Translations under genes and position numbers: made by a program
Part shown: positions 1-10,036 of the stretch, piece by piece
How the letters are laid out: every line of letters begins with the position of its first letter
How positions within the stretch are numbered: position 1 is the stretch's first letter
NCBI GenBank assembly: GCA_903916085.1
Contig: CAIWVL010000257.1
Coordinates: forward strand, 1-45,680
Length of the DNA stretch: 45,680 nt
Reading direction: 5' to 3'
From: an uncultured Spartobacteria bacterium
GTDB lineage: Bacteria; Verrucomicrobiota; Verrucomicrobiia; Chthoniobacterales; Chthoniobacteraceae
The notes under the pieces: generated by a model
The model's input: the letters and a program-made list of their open reading frames with translations, nothing else
Told to the model about the DNA's origin: nothing
The model's database searches: none

Positions 1-256
1 TGCGTAACTCTTGGGGAATACACTGGGGACAAGAAGGCTATTTTACCATGCCATACGCGTATTTGCTCAGTGCGGGGTTGTCTTCAGACTTTTGGACGAT
101 CCGGTCTATTGAGTAAAGGAAGGGGAATGCCCAGCTCTGCATCGACGTTGGGCGCGGGCAAAACGTCCGTGCGGGGCTGGGGCGCTGCTAGCTGCTTTTG
201 AGTGTTTCCGCGTGGAGTGTTGGCATTTGCCTGAGGGTGTGCCACAAACAGCGGTC
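1..256. other. Leader region, no gene recognised
   Basis: No convincing coding sequence is visible before the radical SAM gene. A short AT-richer stretch lies within the first 60 bases, but I could not define a promoter with both boxes. It presumably holds the promoter of the plus-strand group that follows. Confidence 0.4.
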
Positions 257-1525
257 ATGCTCCCCGAACTGGTCGCCCGCATCGTTTCCACAACGCACCC
301 GCGTTGTCTTGGCAAGTTTCTGTGGAATTTTGGGGCGAAAACCCTGGTCAGCGTGGAGCGCTTCAAGGCCAGAGTTCGGCGGGGAGAATACTTTCCGGCC
401 TTCCTGTACATATCTATTCTGAACTCGTGCAATCTCCGCTGTCAGGGATGTTGGGTAGACGTGGAAGCCGAGCGTTCCCAATTAGATGTGGAAGCTGTAA
501 GTCGACTCATTGAAGACGCAAAAACACAAGGCAACCGCTTCTTTGGACTCCTGGGTGGCGAGCCGTTTTTACATCCGGGTTTACTAGAAATTTTAGAGCG
601 CCATCCCGATTGCTACTTTCAGATTTTCACGAACGGCCAGTGCATTACGTCCAAGATTGCAAAGCGTCTAGTAGAATTAGGCAACGCTACGCCGCTTATT
701 TCCATTGAAGGCCGCGAGGTGGTCAGTAACCAGCGCCGGGGCAATGTGGATGTGCTCAACCGGACTTTGCGCGGTCTGGATGCGTGCATTGAAGCGGGCC
801 TTCTGACGGGCGTAGCGACTTCCGTGTGCCAAACGAACATTGACGATTTGCTATCGGAACACTGGTTGCGAGAACTCATCGCACGCGGTGTGCACTACGT
901 GTGGTTTCACACCTACAGGCCCGTAGGTCCAAAGATGAACCCGCAGCTAGGGCTTACGCCTGAGCAACTGATTCAAGTACGCCGCTTCATTGTTGAAATG
1001 CGCGCAAGCATGCCCATTGGTATTGTGGACGCCTATTATGGCCACGACGGCAAGGCATTGTGCCCGATGTCTACCGGTATCTCTCACCACGTCAGCCCCT
1101 ATGGCGACATCGAGCCCTGTCCCATTATTCAGTTTGCCAAAGAAGATATTCGCGACAATCGCGGCATCGTCGCCACGCTGCGAGACTCCGCTTTCCTCAA
1201 GGACTTCCGCGAGCTAAGTGCGCAAGCGACGAGGGGTTGTGTGGTGCTCGAGCGCCCCGACTTGGTGCGCGACTTGGTGCACAAACATGGCGCCAAGGAC
1301 ACCACGGTGCGTGGCACTGCCCTCGCGGAATTAGAGGCGATGACGCCGCGGTTCAGTCAATGGTTGCCGGGCGAAGAAATTCCCGAAAAACATTGGATGT
1401 ATCGCCTCGCGAAACGCTTTTGGTTTAGTGATTTCGGTGCCTACGGACGCATGGCATCCGACAGTCGACCCAGAGCCGAGGCCCTTGCCAAAACCACGTC
1501 TCATCCTCCGCGAAAACCAAACTAA
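257..1525 (+). CDS. Radical SAM protein, SPASM-like C-terminus
   Basis: The protein carries the radical SAM signature CxxxCxxC (SCNLRCQGCW, cysteines near residues 58, 62 and 65 from this start), followed by a glycine-rich LLGGEPFLHPG segment that contacts SAM in this superfamily. A later group of cysteines (ALCP, IEPCP, TRGC, roughly residues 265-350) resembles an auxiliary-cluster SPASM-like tail. An in-frame ATG at 212 would add 15 residues (MECWHLPEGV...) that do not look conserved; I prefer the ATG at 257 because similarity to radical SAM folds begins soon after it. It is the first gene of a plus-strand group with a DUF116/prenyl synthase fusion, a transporter and an enolase-superfamily enzyme, which suggests an isoprenoid-linked or small-molecule pathway. 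The substrate is unknown. Confidence 0.85.
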   Translation: MLPELVARIVSTTHPRCLGKFLWNFGAKTLVSVERFKARVRRGEYFPAFLYISILNSCNLRCQGCWVDVEAERSQLDVEAVSRLIEDAKTQGNRFFGLLGGEPFLHPGLLEILERHPDCYFQIFTNGQCITSKIAKRLVELGNATPLISIEGREVVSNQRRGNVDVLNRTLRGLDACIEAGLLTGVATSVCQTNIDDLLSEHWLRELIARGVHYVWFHTYRPVGPKMNPQLGLTPEQLIQVRRFIVEMRASMPIGIVDAYYGHDGKALCPMSTGISHHVSPYGDIEPCPIIQFAKEDIRDNRGIVATLRDSAFLKDFRELSAQATRGCVVLERPDLVRDLVHKHGAKDTTVRGTALAELEAMTPRFSQWLPGEEIPEKHWMYRLAKRFWFSDFGAYGRMASDSRPRAEALAKTTSHPPRKPN

Positions 1526-1691
1526 GCGGCGGCCTCCTGCGCAACGGCTGAGGCCGACCCCAAAGTACGCCTCTCTCTTTCGCGTCGTTTACTGTACGCA
1601 ACCTTTGTTTTTTGCTCTAACTCCATGAACAGAGCCTAGGAATTACCCTAATTCCACGCACCGTTCGGCATCCTCTTTTTTAACCGATCTT

Positions 1692-3422
1692 ATGTCCGCC
1701 CCAGCGACACTTTCTACTCCCCCCATTTCCCTGAGTTTGCCGCCGCCCGTGCCGATCCAGCGCATTCGCAAGCCCAAGAAAAACATCCCGCAGACCCCCC
1801 AAGAGCGCAACAGCATCCTGCTGTCGGCGCGGGCGTATGTGGAAAAGGAGAGACCGGTACCTCCGCTGCCAGCGGATCAACTGGCCGTCCACGCCGATAA
1901 ACTGGTCGCTGATTTACAACTGGACCCGATTTACCGCGATTATGTCGGAGTTTTAATCAACAACGAACTCTGGCGTGAAACGCTGGCCGCAGTGCCCTAC
2001 GAACGCCGACTTCTCCTGATTCCCAAATGTTTGCGTGTCGAAAGCAAATGCCCTGCCCCCTTCGACGAGTTCGGGTTGCTGTGCAAACAGTGCGGGCTTT
2101 GCTCCATTCAGGACCTCCAAAACGAAGCGGAACGACTCGGGTACGCCGTGCTGGTGGCGGAAGGTTCGGCGATTGTGATGTCGCTGATTCAGACCGGCAA
2201 AATTGAGGCAATCGTCGGCGTAAGCTGCCTGAGCGTGCTCGAGCGTGCTTTTCCTTACATGGAAGCCGCTGCCGTACCAGGCGTCGCCGTACCGCTCTTA
2301 CAGGATGATTGCATCGACACCACCGTGGATCTGGACTGGGTTTGGGACTACATTCACCTCACCAGCGACGACCGCACCCGCCGCCTCGACCTCGGTGCGC
2401 TGCGCGAAGACGTCGATTTTTGGTTCACGCCGCTCGCTTTAGACACCGTCATGGGCCCAGCTCAAGGCGAAACTGAACGGATTTCCCGGGAGTGGCTACA
2501 GCGGGCAGGCAAGCGTTGGCGCCCCTTTCTGAGCGTCGCGGTGTTCCAGGCACTCCAGGCCGAACCCGGCAGCAAGCCGCCGGAGTCGCTCAAAAAAATC
2601 GCAATCGCGGTCGAGTGTTTTCACAAGGCGTCGCTGATTCACGACGACATTGAGGACGGCGACGCCGAGCGCTACGGCGAGCCGACACTGCACGCCGAAC
2701 ACGGCATTCCGGTGGCCTTAAACGTAGGCGACCTGCTTATCGGTGAGGGCTACCGTCTCCTAGCTGAGAGTGGGTTTAGTGCCGAACAACGGGCCGCCAT
2801 GATGCACGTTGCAGCCCAGGGCCAGCGCGAACTCTGTCGTGGTCAGGGTGCGGAACTGGCCTGGACCCGTTCACCCCGCCCGATGACCTCAGTGGAAGTG
2901 CTCGGCATTTTCGAAAAGAAAACCGCGCCTGCATTCGCCGTAGCCCTGCATTTGGGTGCCCTGGCAGGGGGCATCGAAGCGCACGAAGAAGTCTCTGAAA
3001 CCCTAGAGGCATACAGCCGCGCGCTGGGAATCGCTTACCAGATTCGTGACGATCTGGAGGATTACACAGTTGGCGGTGCCGGTGCACCGACTGATTTGGA
3101 GGCGATGCGGCCCGGAGTTGTGTTGTCGGCAGGTTGGGAGCGGGCTCAAAACGCGGCAAAAGAAGTGCTGAGCTCGCGTTGGAAGCGGGAAAGTGTGCAC
3201 GACGCTGCGAGCGTGCGCGCGGCGTGCACCGAGGCAGGGGCGTTGGACCGATGCCAAGACTTGCTGGAGCGTTACAAGGAAGAGGCCATTCGTTCCTTGG
3301 GAGGACTCGAGAACGCGAGCCTTAAGGGACTACTGCGCAGAGTGATGGGCAAGATTTTTAATGACACCGAAATCAAAGGCTGGTGCAAAGAATTTGAGCA
3401 GGCCAACGGCGTGCAATCCTGA
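1692..3422 (+). CDS. DUF116-polyprenyl synthase fusion
   Basis: A 576-residue two-domain protein. Residues about 70-235 match DUF116: a cysteine-rich run (C113, C120, C131, C134, C137, including CKQCGLC) and a following segment about an unchanging cysteine-containing loop (IVGVSCLSVLERAF). Residues about 255-575 are a trans-type polyprenyl diphosphate synthase with both aspartate-rich motifs, LIHDDIEDGD and YQIRDDLEDY, which bind the magnesium-diphosphates of the allylic substrate and isopentenyl diphosphate. Typical prenyl synthases are 300-350 residues, so the N-terminal half is a genuine fusion. The first 60 residues are proline-rich and probably unstructured. The DUF116 cysteines may bind a metal or iron-sulfur cluster (inference). 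Neighbouring radical SAM gene suggests both act on the same prenyl product or on each other. Chain length of the product cannot be told. Confidence 0.85.
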   Translation: MSAPATLSTPPISLSLPPPVPIQRIRKPKKNIPQTPQERNSILLSARAYVEKERPVPPLPADQLAVHADKLVADLQLDPIYRDYVGVLINNELWRETLAAVPYERRLLLIPKCLRVESKCPAPFDEFGLLCKQCGLCSIQDLQNEAERLGYAVLVAEGSAIVMSLIQTGKIEAIVGVSCLSVLERAFPYMEAAAVPGVAVPLLQDDCIDTTVDLDWVWDYIHLTSDDRTRRLDLGALREDVDFWFTPLALDTVMGPAQGETERISREWLQRAGKRWRPFLSVAVFQALQAEPGSKPPESLKKIAIAVECFHKASLIHDDIEDGDAERYGEPTLHAEHGIPVALNVGDLLIGEGYRLLAESGFSAEQRAAMMHVAAQGQRELCRGQGAELAWTRSPRPMTSVEVLGIFEKKTAPAFAVALHLGALAGGIEAHEEVSETLEAYSRALGIAYQIRDDLEDYTVGGAGAPTDLEAMRPGVVLSAGWERAQNAAKEVLSSRWKRESVHDAASVRAACTEAGALDRCQDLLERYKEEAIRSLGGLENASLKGLLRRVMGKIFNDTEIKGWCKEFEQANGVQS

Positions 3423-3449
3423 CCCCTTTTTCTTCCCTCCCCCCCGTTC

Positions 3450-4712
3450 ATGCCCCTCGCTTCGTCCTCTCAGACCAAAACATCGCCCCTTCAAAAGGGC
3501 GTCGCCCTTACCCTGCTCGCCGCCGTCTTAGGCTGGTTGCTGGATGGATTTGAACTCGGGCTCTTCCCCGTCGTAGCCCGGCCTGCGCTCCAAGACATGC
3601 TCGGACGCGGCATCGAAGGCGGCGTAGGTCTGTGGATGGGGCGCATCACCGCCGCGTTTCTGGTGGGCGCTGCCTTCGGCGGGATCGTATTCGGTTGGTT
3701 GGGCGACCGCATTGGCCGAGTCAAGGCCATGTCCTGGAGCATTCTGTGCTACTCGCTCTTTAGCGCCGCCGGTTATTTTGCGCACGAGCCCTGGCACTTG
3801 GCGGTTTTCAGATTTATCGCGGCCCTTGGGATGGGCGGGGAATGGGCTCTGGGCGTGGCGCTTGTCATGGAAACCTGGCCGGATAAGTACCGTCCTTGGC
3901 TAGCCGCCGCCATCGGGGCGGCCGCCAACATCGGGATGCTGCTGGTGGGCGTCGTGGCCCGGTTCTTCCCCGTCACTCCCGAATCTTGGCGCTGGCTCTT
4001 TCTTGTAGGTGCTTCCCCGGCATTGCTCACGCTGCTCATCCGGGTATGGGTTCCAGAATCCGAAAAATGGAAGGCTGCGGCCGCGACCTCCCAACACAGG
4101 GAATCGGAGCTAGCCACGGTATTCCGTCCACCGCTGCTTTCGGCAACGCTCCTCGGCATTTTGATGTCGGCCGTGGCGCTTATTGGCACCTGGGGAAGCG
4201 TGCAGTGGATTCCCCTATGGGCAGATCAGCTTACTGGCGGCAATCAGCCCGACGCCAAAGCCACCGTGCAAATGGTGTCTTCCCTAGCTGCCGCTTTTGG
4301 GGCGATGCTCGGGCCCGTTCTTCTAGCGACTATTCCGCGTCGGATCGCCTACGGGGTTTTGTGCGGTTCAGCTCTCGCGTTTAGCATCTGGTTGTTTCGT
4401 GTCCCCGCAGAATGGGGGCCCCTCTTCCTGATAAAAGTTGCGGGAATCGCCTTCACCTCGGCCTCGTTCTACGGCTTTTTCCCACTCTATTTCCCAGAAC
4501 TCTTCCCCACACGCGTACGCGCCACCGGCCAAGGTATTTGCTACAACGCTGGACGTATCATTGCAGCGTTTGGAGCCATGGCTAGCGGGCAATTGGTGGC
4601 CCACTTCGGCGGCTATGCTCAAATGGGTGGAGTCATCACCCTAGTGTACGTGCTGGGGATCGCCCTATCCTTCGTAGCTCCCGAGACCCGTGGTAAACCG
4701 CTTCCTGAGTAA
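3450..4712 (+). CDS. MFS transporter, sugar/organic-acid type
   Basis: A 420-residue integral membrane protein with about 12 hydrophobic segments. The major facilitator signature is visible after the second helix (FGWLGDRIGRVKAM), and the equivalent half-way motif and a C-terminal PETRGKPLPE ending are typical of the sugar-porter and aromatic-acid/proton symporter branches. It starts 27 bases after the prenyl synthase gene and 33 bases before the enolase-superfamily gene, so it is likely co-transcribed. By context it may import the acid or sugar acid used by the enolase-superfamily enzyme. Substrate is inferred only. Confidence 0.85.
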   Translation: MPLASSSQTKTSPLQKGVALTLLAAVLGWLLDGFELGLFPVVARPALQDMLGRGIEGGVGLWMGRITAAFLVGAAFGGIVFGWLGDRIGRVKAMSWSILCYSLFSAAGYFAHEPWHLAVFRFIAALGMGGEWALGVALVMETWPDKYRPWLAAAIGAAANIGMLLVGVVARFFPVTPESWRWLFLVGASPALLTLLIRVWVPESEKWKAAAATSQHRESELATVFRPPLLSATLLGILMSAVALIGTWGSVQWIPLWADQLTGGNQPDAKATVQMVSSLAAAFGAMLGPVLLATIPRRIAYGVLCGSALAFSIWLFRVPAEWGPLFLIKVAGIAFTSASFYGFFPLYFPELFPTRVRATGQGICYNAGRIIAAFGAMASGQLVAHFGGYAQMGGVITLVYVLGIALSFVAPETRGKPLPE

Positions 4713-4745
4713 AAAGCACTCAAGCGCTCTAGATTCTTCCTCTTC

Positions 4746-6158
4746 ATGAGCCCCACAGATGTCCGTATTCTTGCCGTACGCTGGCACGCCGTTCCCGTTC
4801 AAACTCGGGTACCACTCAAGTTTGGGGCCGAGACGGTTACGGAAGTCGTTTGTGCTCGCGTGCGCATGGAAGTTGAACGAACCGATGGCACGCGCGCCAC
4901 AGGCTGGGGAGAAACGCCATTGAGCGTTCAATGGGTGTGGCCCTCGGCATTGCTCTATTTAGAGCGCCTCGCGGCCCTTACCCATTTCTGTAATTTACTT
5001 ACAGAAGCCTACGCGGCCTTCAAAGCCACCGGCCATGCACTGGAAATCGGTCACCGCTTTCTGGAAGAGGAACTCCCTAGCCTACGCGAGAAAAGCAATG
5101 CCACACTAGCCCAAGGCACCGTCATCCCAACTCTCGCCGCGCTCGTTTGCGCGTCCCCCTTTGACATTGCGCTTCACGATGCCTATGGCATTGCGAACGG
5201 CGTTCCCACCTACTCCACCTACGCGGCACCCTGGTTGAGCAAAGATCTATCTGCCTACCTTACCCCGGCCGCCGACTCGCCCAACGTCTCCTTCAAGGGC
5301 CTTTTCCCCGCCGACTTCTTCCGCTCCAACCCCGAAAAGCGACTCCTCGCCTGGCATCTCGTGGGCGGTCTGGACCCTCTCACAGACGCCGATCCTGGGG
5401 CCGACTCCGTCCAAGATGGCTACCCCAACACACTCGTCGAATGGATGAAACGGGACGGGTTGCTTGCGCTCAAAATCAAACTCCGAGGCAACGATGCCAC
5501 TTGGGACTTCGAGCGTCTTCAGCGCGTCGGTGCCCTCGGACTGGCGGCAGGCGTGCGCCTTTTTACGGCGGACTTCAACTGCACAGTCACCGACCCCGTC
5601 TACGTCACGAAGATTTTAGACCGCATCCGTGCCGAGGAACCGACGCTATGGGAGCATCTGGCCTACGTCGAACAGCCCTTCCCCTACGACCTGGAAGAAC
5701 ATCCCATCCCAGTGCAATCCGTGAGCCAACGCGTGCCCTTGTTCCTAGACGAAAGCGCCCACGACTGGCGCATCGTGCGTCTCGGACGCGAACTGGGCTG
5801 GAGCGGCGTGGCACTCAAAACGTGTAAAACCCAGACAGGCGCCCTGTTGAGCCTCTGCTGGGCCCGCGCCCATCAGATGCAGCTCATGGTGCAGGACTTG
5901 ACTAATCCGATGCTTGCCCAGATTCCGCACCTCCTTTTGGCGGCGCACGCGCCGACGCTGGCGGGAGTCGAGACGAACGCGATGCAGTTTTACCCAGAGG
6001 CATCCGCGCCGGAGGCGGTGGTACATCCGGGTCTATACCGTCGGAACGCCGGTCATGTAGATTTAGGAACGCTGAGCGGTGCCGGGTTTGGTTATCGGCT
6101 AGACGCAATAAAACGGGACCTTCCCGCGTGCTCCTTTGAGGCGCGCAAATCCGTCTGA
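4746..6158 (+). CDS. Enolase-superfamily (MLE/MR-like) enzyme
   Basis: The protein has the (beta/alpha)7-beta barrel signature of mandelate racemase/muconate lactonizing enzymes. Visible catalytic positions are a KxK motif (LALKIKL), metal ligands in TADFN, VEQPF and LFLDES, and a second lysine region (GVALKTCK) on the opposite face. The KxK plus later Lys arrangement is that of the muconate lactonizing subgroup, which includes racemases, dipeptide epimerases and acid-sugar dehydratases. At 470 residues it is longer than the usual 350-400; extra sequence sits near residues 80-125 and 165-220. The reaction cannot be assigned. Last intact gene of the plus-strand group. Confidence 0.8.
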   Translation: MSPTDVRILAVRWHAVPVQTRVPLKFGAETVTEVVCARVRMEVERTDGTRATGWGETPLSVQWVWPSALLYLERLAALTHFCNLLTEAYAAFKATGHALEIGHRFLEEELPSLREKSNATLAQGTVIPTLAALVCASPFDIALHDAYGIANGVPTYSTYAAPWLSKDLSAYLTPAADSPNVSFKGLFPADFFRSNPEKRLLAWHLVGGLDPLTDADPGADSVQDGYPNTLVEWMKRDGLLALKIKLRGNDATWDFERLQRVGALGLAAGVRLFTADFNCTVTDPVYVTKILDRIRAEEPTLWEHLAYVEQPFPYDLEEHPIPVQSVSQRVPLFLDESAHDWRIVRLGRELGWSGVALKTCKTQTGALLSLCWARAHQMQLMVQDLTNPMLAQIPHLLLAAHAPTLAGVETNAMQFYPEASAPEAVVHPGLYRRNAGHVDLGTLSGAGFGYRLDAIKRDLPACSFEARKSV

Positions 6159-6193
6159 GTGGTGTTTGCGCATTATGGATGCTTTAGGCAGGC

Positions 6194-6565
6194 TTGAACG
6201 CGAGGCTCAAACGCCTCATTCTAGATCTGCAAAAGCTTGATCGGGATTTACTTGAAGCTTTCCGACAAAAGCTGCGCGTGCGCTGGACGCATTCTGCTAC
6301 GGCGCTGGAAAGCAACACTCTGGATGAGGGAGAAACCCTAGGGGTCCTCCACTACGGGCTAACAATTTCAGGAAAACCGCTCAGTCATCACAATGAAGTG
6401 CTCGGCCACAGCCGGGCGCTAGATTTAATCCTAAAAACGGCAATAGAGGAACGCTCAGAAGGTGGGTACTGGCCATGCGAACGTGAGCTGGTCTACAGGA
6501 AATTTGAACTCACCCGCCGGGTGAGCCTGAATCAACGGATTTTCAGGATGCATCTTGCTTCATAG
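6194..6565 (+). pseudogene. Fic/DOC-family N-terminal remnant
   Basis: About 80 residues match the N-terminal part of Fic-domain proteins: WTHSATALESNTL, EGETLGVLHYGLTISGKPL and HHNEVLGHSRALDLI, the helix and inhibitory-type segments that precede the Fic core. The catalytic HxFxxGNGR loop is absent. After residue 85 the sequence becomes unrelated and ends at a stop. Only a TTG start is available in frame. Fic proteins usually AMPylate targets; this piece cannot do so. It is a truncated relic between two gene groups of opposite strand. Confidence 0.65.
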
Positions 6566-6835
6566 CAAAGCATTACGTTTCATCCAGCATTCTTTCATCG
6601 CCGCATTTAAGCAATCACCAGCGCTCCTAGAGGATGCCACAGAACTCCAGCGCACCCGTGACGTAAAATAGAAAACCCACCGGTCTGTTTCGTGCATGCC
6701 TCCGAGCCACCAAACGTTATTGCCGTTTGCGAAACTACGATTAGCCGCAAAAAGTCTCCTACGCACTTTCGAAAATCCTCACACCTTGTGAACTCCGTGT
6801 GAACTGGCTCGGGAAAAGGATCAGGTCTCGATCAA

Positions 6836-6874
6836 AGAAAAAGCCCCGCACCTTTTCAGGCCGGGGCTTTCTTT
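6836..6874 (-). terminator. Rho-independent terminator of tal
   Basis: A strong GC-rich stem pairs 6840-6848 (AAAGCCCCG) with 6862-6870 (CGGGGCTTT). Read on the minus strand it is followed by a run of T, placing it just downstream of the transaldolase stop. An A-rich left flank means it could also end transcription on the plus strand. Confidence 0.85.
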
Positions 6875-6899
6875 AACGCTCCGAAGCGTTACTTACCGA

Positions 6900-7862
6900 C
6901 TACAGGTGAGACGCCACCACCTGTTCGAGCTTCACAATGTCCGCCGCGAACTTGCGAATGCCTTCCGCCGTCTTTTCAGTGGCCATGGCGTCTTCATTGA
7001 AGTGAAAACGGAACGCCTTCTCATCAAGATGCAATTTCTCAATGTGCGCAGCCTTGGCCACTGCAGGATCCAGCTTCAGGCTGATGGGATCGTGCGAGGC
7101 AGCGAGTTTTGCCAGCAAGTCAGGAGAAATCGTAAGCAAATCGCTCCCAGCGAGTTCCACAATCTGCGAAACATTTCGGAAGCTTGCACCCATGACTTCC
7201 GTCTGATGGCCGTAGTGCTTGTAGTAATTGAAGATAGTCGTCACCGACTGCACGCCGGGATCCTCTGCGCCTGTGTACTCGCGCTTGTTGGCGGCCTTGT
7301 ACCAATCGTAAATGCGTCCCACGAAAGGAGAAATCAACTGCACCTTGGCATCCGCACAAGCCACCGCCTGGGAGAGCGAGAAAAGAAGCGTCAGGTTACA
7401 GTGAATGCCTTCTTTCTGAACGATTTCCGCCGCCTTAATACCTTCCCAAGTGGAGGCAATCTTGATGAGCACGCGGTCACGGGAAATCCCGGCCTTTTCG
7501 TACAGAGCAATCAGATCACGCGCCTTGGCCACAGTGCCGTTCACATCAAAAGAAAGACGGGCGTCGGTTTCGGTGGAAACGCGGCCTGGGACGATCTTCA
7601 GAATCTCCAGACCGAAAGCGATGAGGACATGATCCATGATGTCATCAATCTGCTTAGCGCCCGTGAGGCCGCTATGCTTGCGGTCAGCAATCGCCTTTTC
7701 GAGAATAGGCGCGTACTGAGGCTTGGTAGCCGCCTGAAGGATAAGGGACGGGTTGGTCGTGGCATCCTGCGGTTTGAACTCGCGCATGGACTCAAAGTCG
7801 CCCGTATCGGCTACGACTTTGGTAAACTGCTTGAGCTGTTCGAGCTGAGATAAGTTACTCAT
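6900..7862 (-). CDS. tal: Transaldolase
   Basis: Full-length class 1 transaldolase (320 residues, close to E. coli TalB at 317). It moves a dihydroxyacetone unit between sedoheptulose 7-phosphate and glyceraldehyde 3-phosphate in the cytosolic pentose phosphate pathway. The Schiff-base lysine is K134 in [11 protein letters not shown], and the early active-site aspartate and the DATTNPSL segment are present. Starts at ATG 7862, 34 bases after the lpdA stop, so it is probably the second gene of an lpdA-tal transcript ending at the terminator just downstream. A normal housekeeping gene with no sign of damage. Confidence 0.97.
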   Translation of the reverse strand: MSNLSQLEQLKQFTKVVADTGDFESMREFKPQDATTNPSLILQAATKPQYAPILEKAIADRKHSGLTGAKQIDDIMDHVLIAFGLEILKIVPGRVSTETDARLSFDVNGTVAKARDLIALYEKAGISRDRVLIKIASTWEGIKAAEIVQKEGIHCNLTLLFSLSQAVACADAKVQLISPFVGRIYDWYKAANKREYTGAEDPGVQSVTTIFNYYKHYGHQTEVMGASFRNVSQIVELAGSDLLTISPDLLAKLAASHDPISLKLDPAVAKAAHIEKLHLDEKAFRFHFNEDAMATEKTAEGIRKFAADIVKLEQVVASHL

Positions 7863-7896
7863 GGGTTTAGGGATAAATTTTCTTGGGGCCGGGTTA

Positions 7897-9285
7897 TTAG
7901 ATGTGAATAGCCTGGCCGTGGGCCTGGGCAGTGGCTTCGTGAATCATTTCACTCAGCGTCGGATGCGCGTGGATGGTGCCCTCGATTTCATCGATGGTCG
8001 CCTCAAGGTTGATCGCCAGCCCGAGCTCGGCAATCAGTTCGGTAGCCTCGGAACCAATAATGTGCGCCCCAAGTACTTCACCGTGCGGTTCGCCCAAAAT
8101 CAGTTTCACAAAGCCCTCGATTTCACCGATTGCACGCGCCTTGCCGCTTGCGGCATACGGGAACTTGCCGACCTTAAATTTAAGGCCCTTTTCCTTGGCG
8201 GCGCGTTCCGTCAGCCCCACGCTTGCGACCTGAGGTTGCGCATAAGTGCAGCCAGGGAAAGTGCCTACCTTCTTGGGCTTGAACCCTGGCTGGAACATCC
8301 CGTTCACGGCCTGAATTGCCTCAAAACTAGCCACATGCGCGAGCCAAGGTGGCCCTATGATGTCGCCCGCAGCGTACACTCCGGGAACGTTCGTTTCGTA
8401 ACGATCATTCGTCTGAATGTAGCCACGCTCGTTGAGCGCCAGACGCAGTGCCCCTCCGGGCAACAGTGGTTGAACGCCAATAGCGACCAAGCAGACGTCT
8501 GCCTCAATTTCTTGAGTCTTGCCCTTCGCGTCTTCCACCGTAATGCGGACGCCTTTATCGGACGCCTCGGTCTTCACAGTCTTGTGCGAGGTAAGTACCT
8601 TGATACCTTGCTTTTGGAACGATTTCTCCAGAGCCTGCGACACCTCGGTGTCTTCCACAGGAAGAATGTTTGGCAACATTTCGACTACCGTCACTTTCGT
8701 GCCGAAAGCGTTATAGAAGTACGCAAACTCCACGCCAATTGCCCCTGCCCCGATTACAATCAGGCTCTTAGGCTGTTCAGGCAGGATCATCGCCTCCTTA
8801 CTGGAGATCACCGTCTTGCCGTTGAAGGCAAAGCTTGGCATCGGGCGGGGGAGACACCCTGTGGCCACGAGAATCTTCGGAGAACTGAGCTGCTGGGTCG
8901 TGCCATCCGCCGCTTTGACAGTGACAGAGCCCGCCTTTTCCAAGGCAGCTTCGCCCTTGATGTAGTCGACCTTGTTCTTCTTAAACAAAAACTCGATGCC
9001 ACCGGCGTTCTTGTCTGAGACATCTCGGGAGCGCCCAATGATCTTGGACCAATCAAAGGACACGTTGTCTGCCTTGATGCCAAACTCCGCAGCGCGATGT
9101 GCGAAAATGTGGTACAGTTCAGCGTTGCGCAGGAGAGACTTAGTGGGAATACAGCCCCAGTTGAGGCAAGTGCCACCTGGACGCTCTTTTTCCACGCAGG
9201 CCACTTTTTTACCCAACTGTGCTGCGCGGATAGCAGCGACATAACCAGCGGGTCCGCCGCCGATGACGATTAAGTCGTAGTTCAT
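7897..9285 (-). CDS. lpdA: Dihydrolipoyl dehydrogenase
   Basis: E3 component of the 2-oxoacid dehydrogenase complexes: a flavoprotein that reoxidises dihydrolipoamide with NAD+. The N-terminal FAD dinucleotide fold ([10 protein letters not shown]), redox-active disulfide C40/C45 in [14 protein letters not shown], a second NAD-binding fold ([12 protein letters not shown]) and C-terminal active-site HAHPTLSE are all present. I use the ATG at 9285 ([11 protein letters not shown]) rather than an upstream one at 9309, since the FAD motif normally begins right at the N-terminus. Gives 462 residues, standard for the family. No E1/E2 genes are adjacent. Confidence 0.97.
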   Translation of the reverse strand: MNYDLIVIGGGPAGYVAAIRAAQLGKKVACVEKERPGGTCLNWGCIPTKSLLRNAELYHIFAHRAAEFGIKADNVSFDWSKIIGRSRDVSDKNAGGIEFLFKKNKVDYIKGEAALEKAGSVTVKAADGTTQQLSSPKILVATGCLPRPMPSFAFNGKTVISSKEAMILPEQPKSLIVIGAGAIGVEFAYFYNAFGTKVTVVEMLPNILPVEDTEVSQALEKSFQKQGIKVLTSHKTVKTEASDKGVRITVEDAKGKTQEIEADVCLVAIGVQPLLPGGALRLALNERGYIQTNDRYETNVPGVYAAGDIIGPPWLAHVASFEAIQAVNGMFQPGFKPKKVGTFPGCTYAQPQVASVGLTERAAKEKGLKFKVGKFPYAASGKARAIGEIEGFVKLILGEPHGEVLGAHIIGSEATELIAELGLAINLEATIDEIEGTIHAHPTLSEMIHEATAQAHGQAIHI

Positions 9286-9589
9286 ATGCGCCAAAACATG
9301 GCGTCCCAAGTGTAAAGGGTCAACATCGCAGCCTTAGAACGGTGAAGTCTGCGCAGGCGTCTTGGCAGGGCGTGAGAAGTCTGCTGGCATTTAGAGGGGA
9401 TGCAGCGCAATAAAGAGCGGGCCATCAGGCGGGTAAAGTTGAGATTAAGCGAGGCCCGAATGGATTCCCGCTTGCTGGAGAGAAAAAGTAGGTCTAGGTT
9501 GCTACGTGTAAGGCAGTGCTGGCCAACATTGGTGACGAGATCCGTTAGGACCGTTCGTTGGTATTGTTGAGTGCCAACTGCTTTGTGAA

Positions 9590-9666
9590 CGGGGTGTAGC
9601 TTAGCTTGGTAGAGCGCCTGGTTTGGGACCAGGAGGTCGTAGGTTCGAATCCTATCGCCCCGACCA
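9590..9666 (+). tRNA. tRNA-Pro (anticodon TGG)
   Basis: A complete 77-base cloverleaf. The acceptor stem CGGGGTG (9590-9596) pairs with CGCCCCG (9656-9662); the anticodon stem CCTGG/CCAGG (9617-9621 / 9629-9633) encloses loop TTTGGGA with anticodon TGG; the T loop contains GTTCGAATC. The CCA end is encoded (9664-9666). Confidence 0.97.
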
Positions 9667-10036
9667 CATTGATTTTGAAGGTTTTACGTCAGAGAACCAA
9701 CCCAATCGGCGTTGTTCTGACGCCCGGATCCTTCACCTCATTCATCGCTCTTGGGAGGGCGGCTTGTCCCGCAGCGACTTTGCCTGGAATAAGGGCAGCT
9801 GCCTCGCCTCCCCCGCCGTGATCTGCAAATCGCCTCCGTGGCCCAATTCCGTGGCCCAATGCCAAGCCACATTCCCAAAAACGCGCTTTCTCAAAATCGA
9901 TCAATCCTAGAGCTCGCCCCAAGAGCCCAAACGCTGAGAGCCTCCCCCGCAAAGCCAGGAAACTACCTGTTCGAGATTTATTAACTTTTACGAACGGGCT
10001 TTACGGGAGAAAATCGAAGAGCTTCAGCTGCAATGA
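9667..10036. other. Gap between tRNA-Pro and rfbH, nothing recognised
   Basis: About 370 bases without a convincing gene. tRNA genes are common integration sites and this one stands directly before the polysaccharide locus, but I found no integrase and no repeat of the tRNA 3' end elsewhere in the window by eye. No clear terminator of rfbH was seen. Confidence 0.4.

Noticed and set aside
6906-7853. Long plus-strand open frame opposite tal
   Set aside because: Antisense shadow of a conserved transaldolase; the product has no recognisable domain.
7861-9018. 385-codon plus-strand frame opposite lpdA
   Set aside because: Shadow of lpdA; composition is not protein-like and no motif is visible.
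9590-10036. Genomic-island attachment site at tRNA-Pro
   Set aside because: No integrase and no duplicated tRNA 3' end were seen in the window.
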